DNA of 64,000 nucleotides from Rhodospirillales bacterium (GTDB lineage: Bacteria > Pseudomonadota > Alphaproteobacteria > Rhodospirillales > Defluviicoccaceae). How positions within the stretch are numbered: position 1 is the stretch's first letter; the number at the start of each line of letters is the position of its first letter. Positions 25,455 to 33,246 of the stretch are shown in pieces. The stretch covers positions 248,001 through 312,000 of the forward strand of contig JADJXQ010000003.1 in the NCBI GenBank assembly GCA_016710335.1. The letters are read 5' to 3'. Under the pieces are notes generated by a model, which had not been told where the DNA came from, made no database searches, and saw only the letters and a list, made by a program, of their open reading frames with translations. A program made the position numbers and the translations under genes.

Positions 25455-28298
25455 GTGGCTGGGCGCCTGACGTTCGGCGGTGTCTCCGGCCCGCAGACTG
25501 CTTCGCGGGCGAGACACCACAGGACGCAAAGGATCCTGCGGCGGTTGCGGCTGAACCTCGTCCGCTTTCGGGCCACCACTGGAACGCCGCGTCGGTTCCG
25601 GCTGGTTGTTGCGATGATTGGCATCATGCTCGCCGGCACCATCGCCGGCGCCGGCGTGGTCGGGTGGTCGATGCGCACGGCCATGCATGAACTGCGCACG
25701 GACTGGCAACAGCAGAACTACATGACCATAACCAAGTCGCTCGCGCGGCAGGGACTGCACGACGCGCTCGGCTACGGCGGGTTCATTCACAACTTCAATA
25801 CCTACACCCTCGGCCGGGACGATCGGCTGGTGCCGCTGTTGCAGCGCGACCTGATCCGAGCGCGCGAGGGCATCGCCTTTTACCGCAACTTGCGGGTCAG
25901 TCAGGCGGAACGCGACGCGCTGGCGCGACTGGAGGCGGTGATCGAGCGCTACGCAGGTGCTCTCGACGCCGTCCGCAGCGCCATCGCCAACGATCGTTCA
26001 TCCCTTGAGGTCGCCGACCTGGCCCGCGTCGATGATCAAGCCGCGCTCGATGCCTTGGACTTTCTGCAGAATGTCCTGACCCAGGAGCAATGGGCGGCGA
26101 TCGACGCCAGCGCCGACAGCATTTCGCATCTGCTCCATTTACTGGTGCTGGCGACGCTCATCGTGCCGGTACTGATCACCACCGGCGTCGCGATCCTGTG
26201 GTTGCAGCGGCGCCTGGTCTTGGCGTTCAACGAGTCCGTCCGCCAGCGCTGCCTGCTCCAGGCGATCTTCGATTCCGCTCCCGACGCCATGGTCATTACC
26301 GACGACGACCAGAGAATCGCCTTTTGCAATGCGGCGGCCGCTGGTGTCTTCGGGCATCGGGAAGAGGCTTTGCAAGGGCGGGCCTTCGCGGACCTGTTCG
26401 CCGCAGACGCCGAAGCGGAACATTGCACGGCAGGCGCGGCGCCCTGCCCCGATCTCGGCGGTGGTTGTGGCTCGTCGCTTTTTCGCTATCGGCGCCAGAA
26501 CGGCGAGGAGTTCTTCGGCGAGACCAGGTGCAGGCCCGTCGTCGACGAATTCAGCGACACCGCCGGCTGGCTTTGCCTGGTGCGTGACGTCACCGAGCGG
26601 GAAGCGACACGCAAACAACTCATCAAGCTTTCGCAGGCCGTCGAGCAGAGCTCGGCCTCGGTCATCATCACCGACCCCGCGGGGATCATCGAGTACGTCA
26701 ATCCCAAGTTCACCGAAATGACCGGGTACGAGGCCGGCGAAGCGCTCGGCCGCGCCGTGCAAGACATCTTGCCGGACGAGGAGCACAAGGAGGTCGACAA
26801 ACGCCTGTGGGCCACCCTCCGAGCCGGGCGGCCGTGGCGGGGCGAACTGGAGGCCAAGCGCAAGACCGGCGACCGCTGCTGGCGGCAGGTTTCGATCTCG
26901 CCCATCTTTGCCGACGACGGCCGGATCACCCATTACGTTGCCGTCGAGGAAGACATCACCCTCCGCAAGCAATATGAAGACCGGCTCATCGTGCAGGCGA
27001 CCACGGACATGGTGACGGCGCTGCCGAACCGGGTGCTGGCGGCCGACCGGCTGGCGCAGGCGCTCTCCCGCGGGCGCCGCCAAGGTCTCAAGACCGCAAT
27101 GCTGTTCATCGATCTCGACCACTTCAAGAACGTCAACGACACCTTCGGTCACGCCGGCGGCGATTTGCTGCTGCAACTCGCCGGAAAGCGGATCCGTCAG
27201 TGCGTACGGGAAGTGGATACGGTCGCCAGGCTTGGCGGCGACGAATTCGCGGTCATCCTGCCGGAACTGCACGTCAGCGGGGACGCCGAACGGGTCGCGT
27301 GCAAGATCCTGAACGCGTTCGCGAGCCCGTTCCAAATCATTGATGGCGAGGTGATGGTGACGACCAGCATCGGCATCACCATCGCTCCCGATGACGGCGA
27401 CGACCCGGCGATCCTGATGCGCAATGCGGATGCGGCCATGTACCGGGTCAAGAACATCGGCCGCAACAGCTTCGAATTCTTCACCGAGTCGCTCAATCAG
27501 CAGATCAAGCGGCGTCTCGGCATCGAGCGGCAGCTGCACCTGGCCCAGGAGCGCGGCGAGTTCATGGTCCATTTCCAACCCATCGTCTCGGCAAAGACCG
27601 GCGCGGTGCTCGGCGCGGAGTCGCTGCTCCGCTGGCGCAATGCCGAGCTCGGTTTCACGGCGCCGCAGGAATTCATCGCCGTCGCCGAGGACACCGGACG
27701 GATCGTCGGCATCGGTGAATGGGTGTTGCGCCAGGTCTGTCGCCAATTCCGCACCTGGCTCGACGACGGGCTGCCGCTGCAACGGATTTCCGTCAACGTC
27801 TCCGGGCGGCAGTTGCGCTCGCCGGCGTTTGTCGACACGGTCCGATCCGCTCTCGACGGATGCGGGCTGCCGGCCGAAAACATGGAGCTCGAGATCACCG
27901 AAGGGGTCCTGTTAACCGATCTGCCGGATGTCTGGAATACGCTCCATCGGCTTCACGAAATCGGCGTTCGCCTTTCATTGGACGATTTCGGGACCGGCTG
28001 TTCCTCGCTCAGCCACCTGCGGCGCTTCCCCGTGGATACGCTGAAGATCGACCGCTCCTTCATCCGGGACCTCGACAATGATCCCGCCGACGTCCGGCTG
28101 GTCGAGGCGATCATCGCACTCGGGCACCGGCTCGACTTGGAGATCGTCGCAGAGGGCGTGGAAACCGCAAGCCAGCTCAAGTTTCTGCAGTCCGCCGGAT
28201 GCGACCTGATCCAGGGCTATTTTTACAGCGCGCCGCTTCCGGCGGTCCCATTCGCGGAGTCGGTGCGGCGCGGGACGACGGCATTGGCAAAAACGTAA
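25455..28298 (+). CDS. PAS-PAS-GGDEF-EAL membrane sensor for cyclic-di-GMP
   Basis: The 947-residue protein has a transmembrane helix at about residues 49-72 and a periplasmic sensor region to about 228, with the motif YGGFIHNFNTYTL. A second helix (228-250) is followed by PAS 1 (268-382), PAS 2 (392-505, ITDPAGIIEYVNPKFTEMTG), a GGDEF domain (512-675) and an EAL domain (680-935). GGDEF is intact (RLGGDEFAVILPEL, with FIDLDHFKNVNDTFGHAGGD). The EAL motif reads ESLLRW, with downstream metal and catalytic motifs EITEGVLL, LDDFGTGCSSL and AEGVETASQL present, so phosphodiesterase activity is plausible. The start GTG at 25455 is uncertain; other starts lie between it and the first helix. Confidence 0.9.
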   Translation: MAGRLTFGGVSGPQTASRARHHRTQRILRRLRLNLVRFRATTGTPRRFRLVVAMIGIMLAGTIAGAGVVGWSMRTAMHELRTDWQQQNYMTITKSLARQGLHDALGYGGFIHNFNTYTLGRDDRLVPLLQRDLIRAREGIAFYRNLRVSQAERDALARLEAVIERYAGALDAVRSAIANDRSSLEVADLARVDDQAALDALDFLQNVLTQEQWAAIDASADSISHLLHLLVLATLIVPVLITTGVAILWLQRRLVLAFNESVRQRCLLQAIFDSAPDAMVITDDDQRIAFCNAAAAGVFGHREEALQGRAFADLFAADAEAEHCTAGAAPCPDLGGGCGSSLFRYRRQNGEEFFGETRCRPVVDEFSDTAGWLCLVRDVTEREATRKQLIKLSQAVEQSSASVIITDPAGIIEYVNPKFTEMTGYEAGEALGRAVQDILPDEEHKEVDKRLWATLRAGRPWRGELEAKRKTGDRCWRQVSISPIFADDGRITHYVAVEEDITLRKQYEDRLIVQATTDMVTALPNRVLAADRLAQALSRGRRQGLKTAMLFIDLDHFKNVNDTFGHAGGDLLLQLAGKRIRQCVREVDTVARLGGDEFAVILPELHVSGDAERVACKILNAFASPFQIIDGEVMVTTSIGITIAPDDGDDPAILMRNADAAMYRVKNIGRNSFEFFTESLNQQIKRRLGIERQLHLAQERGEFMVHFQPIVSAKTGAVLGAESLLRWRNAELGFTAPQEFIAVAEDTGRIVGIGEWVLRQVCRQFRTWLDDGLPLQRISVNVSGRQLRSPAFVDTVRSALDGCGLPAENMELEITEGVLLTDLPDVWNTLHRLHEIGVRLSLDDFGTGCSSLSHLRRFPVDTLKIDRSFIRDLDNDPADVRLVEAIIALGHRLDLEIVAEGVETASQLKFLQSAGCDLIQGYFYSAPLPAVPFAESVRRGTTALAKT

Positions 28299-28428
28299 AC
28301 GTGATCAGGCGTTGCTTGCGGGCCGACCGGTATGGCGGCACGCTGCTCTCCATCTGAAAGAGCTAGGGTACGACCGTGCGTTCAACCTGACCGCACCGCG
28401 CCCGAGCCACCGGCTGGAGAGAGGATGC

Positions 28429-29856
28429 ATGGGCGCTGCGATTGAGACCGATATCTGCGTGATCGGCGCCGGATCGGGCGGCCTCTCGGTGGCCGCGGGG
28501 GCGGCGCAGATGGGCGCCCGAACCGTGCTGATCGAGCGCGGCAAGATGGGCGGCGATTGCCTGAACTACGGCTGCGTGCCGTCGAAGGCGATGCTGGCGG
28601 CCGCCCATGCCGCCGAAGCGGTCCGTGGCGCCGGCGTCTTCGGCGTCAATGTCGGGGGGCCGGAGGTCGACGGCGGGCGCGTTCGGGAGCACGTGCGGGG
28701 GGTGATCGCGGCGATCGCGCCCAATGATTCGGTGGAGCGCTTCGAGGGGCTTGGCGTGCGGGTGCTCCGCGCCCATGCCCGGTTTGTCAGCCCTTCAGAA
28801 ATCGACGCCGAAGGCCAGCGGGTGCGGGCCCGCCGGTTCGTCGTCGCCACAGGATCGTCGCCGGCGACGCCGCCGATCGACGGCTTGTCCGATGTTCCGT
28901 ACCTGACCAACGAGACCATTTTCGACCTGGCGGCGGTGCCCGAGCATCTGGTCATCGTCGGCGGTGGCCCCATCGGCGTGGAACTCGCGCAGGCCCACCG
29001 CCAGCTCGGCGCCCGGGTCACGGTGCTGGAGGCATCGCAGATCCTTCCCAAGGACGACCCCGAACTGGTCGACGTGGTGCGCCGGCGGCTGTCGAGGGAC
29101 GGAGTGGAGATAAGGGAAGGGGTCAAGGTGGCCGCGGTCGGCACCGGCGCGGCGGGCGTGTCGGTGACGGTAACGGCGGAGGGCGGGCAGGAAAGCCGGG
29201 TCGAGGGCTCGCACCTTCTGGTGGCCACGGGACGCCGGGTCGACGTGGACGGGCTGGGGTTGGAGGAGGCCGGGATCGCGTGGTCGGCGAAGGGCATCGA
29301 GGTCGACGCCCGACTGCGCACCGCCAACCGCAAGGTGTACGCGATCGGCGATGCGGCGGGCGGGCTGAAGTTTACCCACGTCGCCGGCTATCATGCGTCG
29401 ATCGTCCTGCGGAACGCCTTGTTCCGCCTGCCGGCCAAGGCGGACACGCGGACGGTGCCGTGGGTCACCTATACCGCGCCACAACTGGCTCAGGTCGGGC
29501 TCACCGAGCAGCAGGCGCGCGACACGCGGGGGGAGGTCCGGGTTCTCAAGTCGTTCTATGCGGAGAACGACCGGGCTCAGGCCGAACGTGAGACAGAGGG
29601 ATTGGTCAAGGTCATCGCCACCCCCGGAGGCCACGTGCTCGGCGCCGGCATCGTCGGCGCCGCAGCCGGCGAGTTGATCCACACCTGGGTGCTGGCGATG
29701 AGCGAGCGGATCAAGGTCAAGGCGGTGGCGCAGATGATCGCTCCCTATCCGACCCTCGGCGAGATCAACAAGCGCGCCGCGGGCAGCTTCTATGCGCCGA
29801 AGCTGTTCAGCGAGCGGACCCGAAAGCTGGTCCGCTTCCTCGCGATGTTTCCGTAG
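28429..29856 (+). CDS. Dihydrolipoyl-dehydrogenase-like FAD disulfide oxidoreductase
   Basis: This 475-residue pyridine-nucleotide disulfide oxidoreductase has an N-terminal FAD site (DICVIGAGSGGLSVAAGA), the redox-active pair in GGDCLNYGCVPSKAM, a NAD-binding GGGPIGVELAQAHRQLGA and the second FAD motif KVYAIGDAAGG. The C-terminal dimerisation domain ends PYPTLGEINKRAAG, where lipoamide dehydrogenases have a His-Pro-Thr with the catalytic His. Here Tyr replaces His, which suggests a lipoyl-independent activity, as in a widespread proteobacterial subgroup and MerA-like proteins. ATG at 28429 is preceded by GAGAGAGGA. No partner gene (lipoyl protein or TVP38) is adjacent. Confidence 0.85.
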   Translation: MGAAIETDICVIGAGSGGLSVAAGAAQMGARTVLIERGKMGGDCLNYGCVPSKAMLAAAHAAEAVRGAGVFGVNVGGPEVDGGRVREHVRGVIAAIAPNDSVERFEGLGVRVLRAHARFVSPSEIDAEGQRVRARRFVVATGSSPATPPIDGLSDVPYLTNETIFDLAAVPEHLVIVGGGPIGVELAQAHRQLGARVTVLEASQILPKDDPELVDVVRRRLSRDGVEIREGVKVAAVGTGAAGVSVTVTAEGGQESRVEGSHLLVATGRRVDVDGLGLEEAGIAWSAKGIEVDARLRTANRKVYAIGDAAGGLKFTHVAGYHASIVLRNALFRLPAKADTRTVPWVTYTAPQLAQVGLTEQQARDTRGEVRVLKSFYAENDRAQAERETEGLVKVIATPGGHVLGAGIVGAAAGELIHTWVLAMSERIKVKAVAQMIAPYPTLGEINKRAAGSFYAPKLFSERTRKLVRFLAMFP

Positions 29857-30029
29857 CGCCCCGCGGCTTCCCGGTAGCCACAAACATCAAGCGACGCCTG
29901 GACCGCCACGCCGCTTGCGCTTCTCGCGATGGGGCGCGGGAGGCGCGCGTGCCGAGCGATCGGCTTGACTTCCCGGTAAAGTTGTGTAATCTTTTGCAGT
30001 ACACGCATGACAGCTTGTGAAAGACTTCA

Positions 30030-30464
30030 ATGACGACCAATGACTCTGCCGGCGTCGGCGAACGCCGGGCGAGCAGGCGCCACAAAACGCTGAAGGCGGG
30101 GCGAATCGCGCTCAACAACATGTGCTCGGTGGTGGATTGCACGATCGCCGACGTCTCGGAGGCGGGGGTTCGCCTCGAAGTGCCCTATGGCGTCGACATT
30201 CCCGACGCCTTCGCCGTGACCGGCGGCGACGGCGGCTATCGGGAGTGCGCGGTGGTGTGGCGCACCAACACCCGGATCGGCGTCCGCTTCATCGATGCCG
30301 ACGCCGGGGTCGGGGCCGGGCGGGCGACGACGCCGGCGGAGTCCGATCTGGTCAGCCTCTCGTCGGAGGTGCGCCGGGCCTTGCTGGACCGCATCGACGC
30401 CATCCAGCACCAGCTTAACGCCATTCGGGAGGAACTGAGGGCCGAACACAGCACGGAGCGGTGA
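30030..30464 (+). CDS. PilZ domain protein
   Basis: The 144-residue cytoplasmic protein has a PilZ domain across residues 8-95. The cyclic-di-GMP-binding N-terminal RxxxR motif is seen as RRASRRHKTLKAGRI, and the D/NxSxxG motif as IADVSEAGVRLEV. WRTNTRIGVRFIDAD follows, and residues after 110 are a coiled helix (VRRALLDRIDAIQHQL). It would bind cyclic-di-GMP, so its presence about 1.7 kb after the GGDEF-EAL gene and just before the pilus-type genes is suggestive, though no direct operon link exists. Confidence 0.87.
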   Translation: MTTNDSAGVGERRASRRHKTLKAGRIALNNMCSVVDCTIADVSEAGVRLEVPYGVDIPDAFAVTGGDGGYRECAVVWRTNTRIGVRFIDADAGVGAGRATTPAESDLVSLSSEVRRALLDRIDAIQHQLNAIREELRAEHSTER

Positions 30465-30489
30465 CGCGACTGGTGCTCCGGGTGCAGGA

Positions 30490-30550
30490 TGCTGAAGTAA
30501 ACATAATAATAAAATGGGACGTAAAGTTAATTAAACTATATTATATTGCG
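30490..30550 (+). promoter_or_regulatory. AT-rich segment before the TadE-like genes
   Basis: The stretch around 30495-30550 (ATAATAATAAAATGGG, then TTAATTAAACTATATTATAT) is almost all A and T in an otherwise very GC-rich window. It precedes the first TadE-like gene by about 75 bp and probably contains its promoter. No exact -35/-10 pair is claimed. Confidence 0.4.
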
Positions 30551-30623
30551 CATGTCTCGACACTATATTACCTTTGGGGGCAATGTATTGAAAGCGTGCT
30601 CTGAAGTACATAGAGACCGAGCC

Positions 30624-31202
30624 ATGTCGATACTTCTTCGCAAAATGTCTTCGTTGTCCAAAGACCGCCGCGGCACCCAGGCGATCGAGTTCGCGTTCGC
30701 GGCTCCGGTGTTGCTGCTGATCACATGCGGCATCTTCGAAACCGGCACGGTCCTGTTCCTCGACGTGCTGATCGAATCCGGCATGCGCGACGCGGCGCGT
30801 TACGGGATCACCGGCCAGGAGGCGGGCAGCGAGGACCGCATGGACCGCATCATCGAAATCGTCGAGGACCGCACCGTCGGCTTGGTCGACATGGACGAAG
30901 CCGAGGTCAGCGTGCTGAGCTATCCGGCGTTCAGCGACGTCGGCCGCGGCGAGGCCTTCGTTGACGGCGACGGCGACGGCAAGTACGGCCTTGGCGAGAC
31001 GTTCAGCGACGAGAACGGCAATGGCGTCTGGGACGAGGACGTCGGCGAGGAGGGCGCCGGCGGGTCGGGGCAGGTCGTCGTCTACCGCATTGCGTACGAC
31101 TGGAAGCTGATGACGCCACTGCTCGCGACCGCCATGGGCGACGACAAGGGCAACTATCGCCTCGAGTCGCAGGTCGTCGTCAGTAACGAGCCCTGGGAAT
31201 AG
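30624..31202 (+). CDS. TadE/TadG-like pseudopilin with acidic Ca-binding-type loop
   Basis: A 192-residue membrane-anchored protein. The N-terminus has the TadE pattern: a positively charged stretch SSLSKDRRGTQAIEFAFAAP, then a single hydrophobic helix (VLLLITCGIFETGTVLFL), then a periplasmic domain. Residues about 115-140 contain DGDGDGKYG and DENGNGVWDED, each resembling an EF-hand/dockerin-type calcium-binding loop. That insert is unusual for TadE. The start at 30624 fits the helix position; ATG at 30552 would add 24 residues. The second TadE-like gene follows after 10 bp. No other tad genes (tadA, cpaB) lie in the window. Confidence 0.8.
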   Translation: MSILLRKMSSLSKDRRGTQAIEFAFAAPVLLLITCGIFETGTVLFLDVLIESGMRDAARYGITGQEAGSEDRMDRIIEIVEDRTVGLVDMDEAEVSVLSYPAFSDVGRGEAFVDGDGDGKYGLGETFSDENGNGVWDEDVGEEGAGGSGQVVVYRIAYDWKLMTPLLATAMGDDKGNYRLESQVVVSNEPWE

Positions 31203-31212
31203 GAGCCGGCCG

Positions 31213-31797
31213 ATGATCCGACTCCCGGTGTTACGATGCCCGGTCGTTCGACGACTGGCTCAACGCCTGAAGAGCGATCGGCGCGGGACTCTCGCGGTGG
31301 AGTTGGCGGTGGCGATGCCGATCCTGATCGCGCTGACCTTCAGCGTCGTCGAGTTTTCGCGCTATATTCTGATCAACCAGAAGGTGGAACGGACGTCCGC
31401 AACCATCGCCGACATGGTCTCGCGCGCCTCGGCCCTCAGCGAAGCCGACCTCACCGTCATGTTGTCGGCGTCGGCAACGATCATGGAGCCGTTCGACATG
31501 GCGACGCAGGGTCAGGTCATCGTCACCAACATCAGCGCCAATGACGGCAACCCGCCGATCATCAATTGGCAGCGCGCCTACGGCGGGGGCAAGGGGAGCA
31601 GCGATTTCGGCAGCGAGGGCGACAACCCGACCTTGCCCAACGGCTTCAGCGTCGTCAACGGCGACAGCATCATCGTCTGCGAGGCGTACTTCGACTACGA
31701 GCCGTTGTTCATAACCAAGCTGTTCAAGGCCGAGACGCTCCGTCAGTTTACCCTGTTTCGCCCGCGCTTCGCCTCCCTCACGGCAGTCCTGCCCTGA
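31213..31797 (+). CDS. TadE/TadG-like pilus assembly protein
   Basis: The 194-residue protein has RLKSDRRGTLAVELAVAMP followed by a hydrophobic helix (ILIALTFSVVEFSRYILI) and a periplasmic domain that includes GQVIVTNISAN and a Gly-rich YGGGKGSSDFGSEGD. TadE-like minor pseudopilins support Flp-type pilus assembly. It is 10 bp after the first TadE-like gene, so the two are probably cotranscribed. ATG at 31213 has GGAGCCGG upstream (AGGAG at 31200-31204). Confidence 0.82.
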   Translation: MIRLPVLRCPVVRRLAQRLKSDRRGTLAVELAVAMPILIALTFSVVEFSRYILINQKVERTSATIADMVSRASALSEADLTVMLSASATIMEPFDMATQGQVIVTNISANDGNPPIINWQRAYGGGKGSSDFGSEGDNPTLPNGFSVVNGDSIIVCEAYFDYEPLFITKLFKAETLRQFTLFRPRFASLTAVLP

Positions 31798-31841
31798 CAG
31801 GCTGCGCCGCCTCGCCACGCAGGCTGCGCCCCCTCGCCACG
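31798..31841. repeat. 22-bp tandem repeat after the second TadE-like gene
   Basis: CAGGCTGCGCCGCCTCGCCA plus CG is repeated twice (31798-31819 and 31820-31841, one mismatch), with a degenerate third copy beginning CCGGTTGCGCCGG at 31842. It lies in the 160 bp between the TadE pair and yhaO. Confidence 0.7.
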
Positions 31842-31977
31842 CCGGTTGCGCCGGCCTCGCTTCGACGGCCGGGAACGGCGGGCGGCCGGTCATTGCGGGT
31901 TCCGTTCCGCCTGGAAATGATGTAGCCGGAATGACCGGCGCGTCGGCGCGCCCCTCTCCGATATGCGGAAGTCCGAC

Positions 31978-33237
31978 ATGCGGTTCGTGCACTGCGCAGA
32001 CGTTCATCTGGATAGCCCGATGCGCGGGTTGGAGGCCTATGAGGCTGCACCCGTCGGCGAACTGAAGGGCGCAACGCGCCGCGCCTTCGAAAACACCGTC
32101 AACCTGTGCTGCAGCGAAGGAGCCGCCTTCCTCGTCATCGCCGGCGACCTGTTCGACGGCAACTGGCGCGATTTCAACACCGGCCTGTTTTTCGTCAAGC
32201 AGATGGCGCGGCTGCGCGACGCCGGCGTCAAGGTGTTTCTGGTGCGCGGCAACCACGACGCCCAGAGCCGCATCACCAAGCGGCTGCCGCTGCCGGACAA
32301 CGTCGTCGAGTTCCCGGCAGCGGCTCCGGCGACGAAGCGGCTGGATGATCTCGGGGTTGCGGTGCATGGCTGTTCGTTCGCCCGCCCGGACACCAGCGAC
32401 AACTTGGCCGCCCGCTATCCGCCGCCGGTTCCCGGCTATCTCAACATCGGCGTGCTGCACACGGCGCTGAACGGGCGGGAGGGGCACGAGCCCTACGCGC
32501 CGTGCACGCGGGACGAACTGATCGCCCGCGGCTACGACTATTGGGCTCTCGGCCATGTCCACCAGCGGGAGGTGGTGTGCGAACAGCCGCCGATCGTCTT
32601 TCCGGGCAACCTCCAGGCGCGACACATCCGCGAGGCCGGCGCCAAGGGTTGCACGCTGGTGACGGTCGAGGATGGACGGGTAACGGCGCTGGAACATCGG
32701 GTGGTCGATGTCGCGCGATGGGTGCTGATCAGCGTGGATGCCGGCACCGCCGACACGCCCGACGAGGTGCTGACGCTGGTGCGCGACGCCTTGCGCGCCG
32801 AGGCGGTGGCAGCGGAAGGGCGTCTGGTTGCGGTGCGGGTGCGCGTCCAAGGCCGCTCGCCGGCGCACGACGCGTTGATGCGGCAGGAAGGGCAGTGGGT
32901 GCAGGACGTGCGGGCGACCGCCGCCGATGTCGGCTTCGAGACCATCTGGGTCGAGAAGGTGGAGCTGGCGACCCGGTCGCCGCGCCTTGACGACGCCCGG
33001 AGGCGCCCGGATGACGCTTTGGCGCAACTCCTGCAGGTGGCGGACGCGCTGCGCGCCGATCCCGAGGCGGCGGCCGCCCTGCTGCAGCCGCAGTGGAAAG
33101 ACCTGGTGAGCAGGCTTCCCCCGGAAGCGCAGCACGGTGACGCCGCGATCAAGCCGGAGGAGCCGCAGCACCTCGATCGTCTGATCGAGCGGGCGGTGGA
33201 CGTCATCGCCGGCCGGCTGATGCCGCCGGCCGACTAG
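31978..33237 (+). CDS. YhaO/SbcD-like DNA repair metallophosphoesterase
   Basis: The 419-residue protein is a calcineurin-like phosphoesterase of the Mre11/SbcD type. Metal-binding motifs in order are FVHCADVHLDSP (residues 3-14), VIAGDLFDGNW, VRGNHDAQS and GHVHQREVV. The C-terminal third is a capping or partner-binding region. With YhaN/SbcC-type ATPases such proteins process double-strand ends and hairpins. ATG at 31978 is favoured by GGAAG 6 bases upstream and by homology; ATG at 31963 would add five residues. It is followed after 9 bp by its ATPase partner. Confidence 0.9.
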   Translation: MRFVHCADVHLDSPMRGLEAYEAAPVGELKGATRRAFENTVNLCCSEGAAFLVIAGDLFDGNWRDFNTGLFFVKQMARLRDAGVKVFLVRGNHDAQSRITKRLPLPDNVVEFPAAAPATKRLDDLGVAVHGCSFARPDTSDNLAARYPPPVPGYLNIGVLHTALNGREGHEPYAPCTRDELIARGYDYWALGHVHQREVVCEQPPIVFPGNLQARHIREAGAKGCTLVTVEDGRVTALEHRVVDVARWVLISVDAGTADTPDEVLTLVRDALRAEAVAAEGRLVAVRVRVQGRSPAHDALMRQEGQWVQDVRATAADVGFETIWVEKVELATRSPRLDDARRRPDDALAQLLQVADALRADPEAAAALLQPQWKDLVSRLPPEAQHGDAAIKPEEPQHLDRLIERAVDVIAGRLMPPAD

Positions 33238-33246
33238 ACCGCTGCC

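Noticed and set aside
26139..27782. A 547-codon minus-strand frame inside the GGDEF-EAL gene
   Set aside because: Shadow of the real gene on the plus strand; no domain and no ribosome-binding site.
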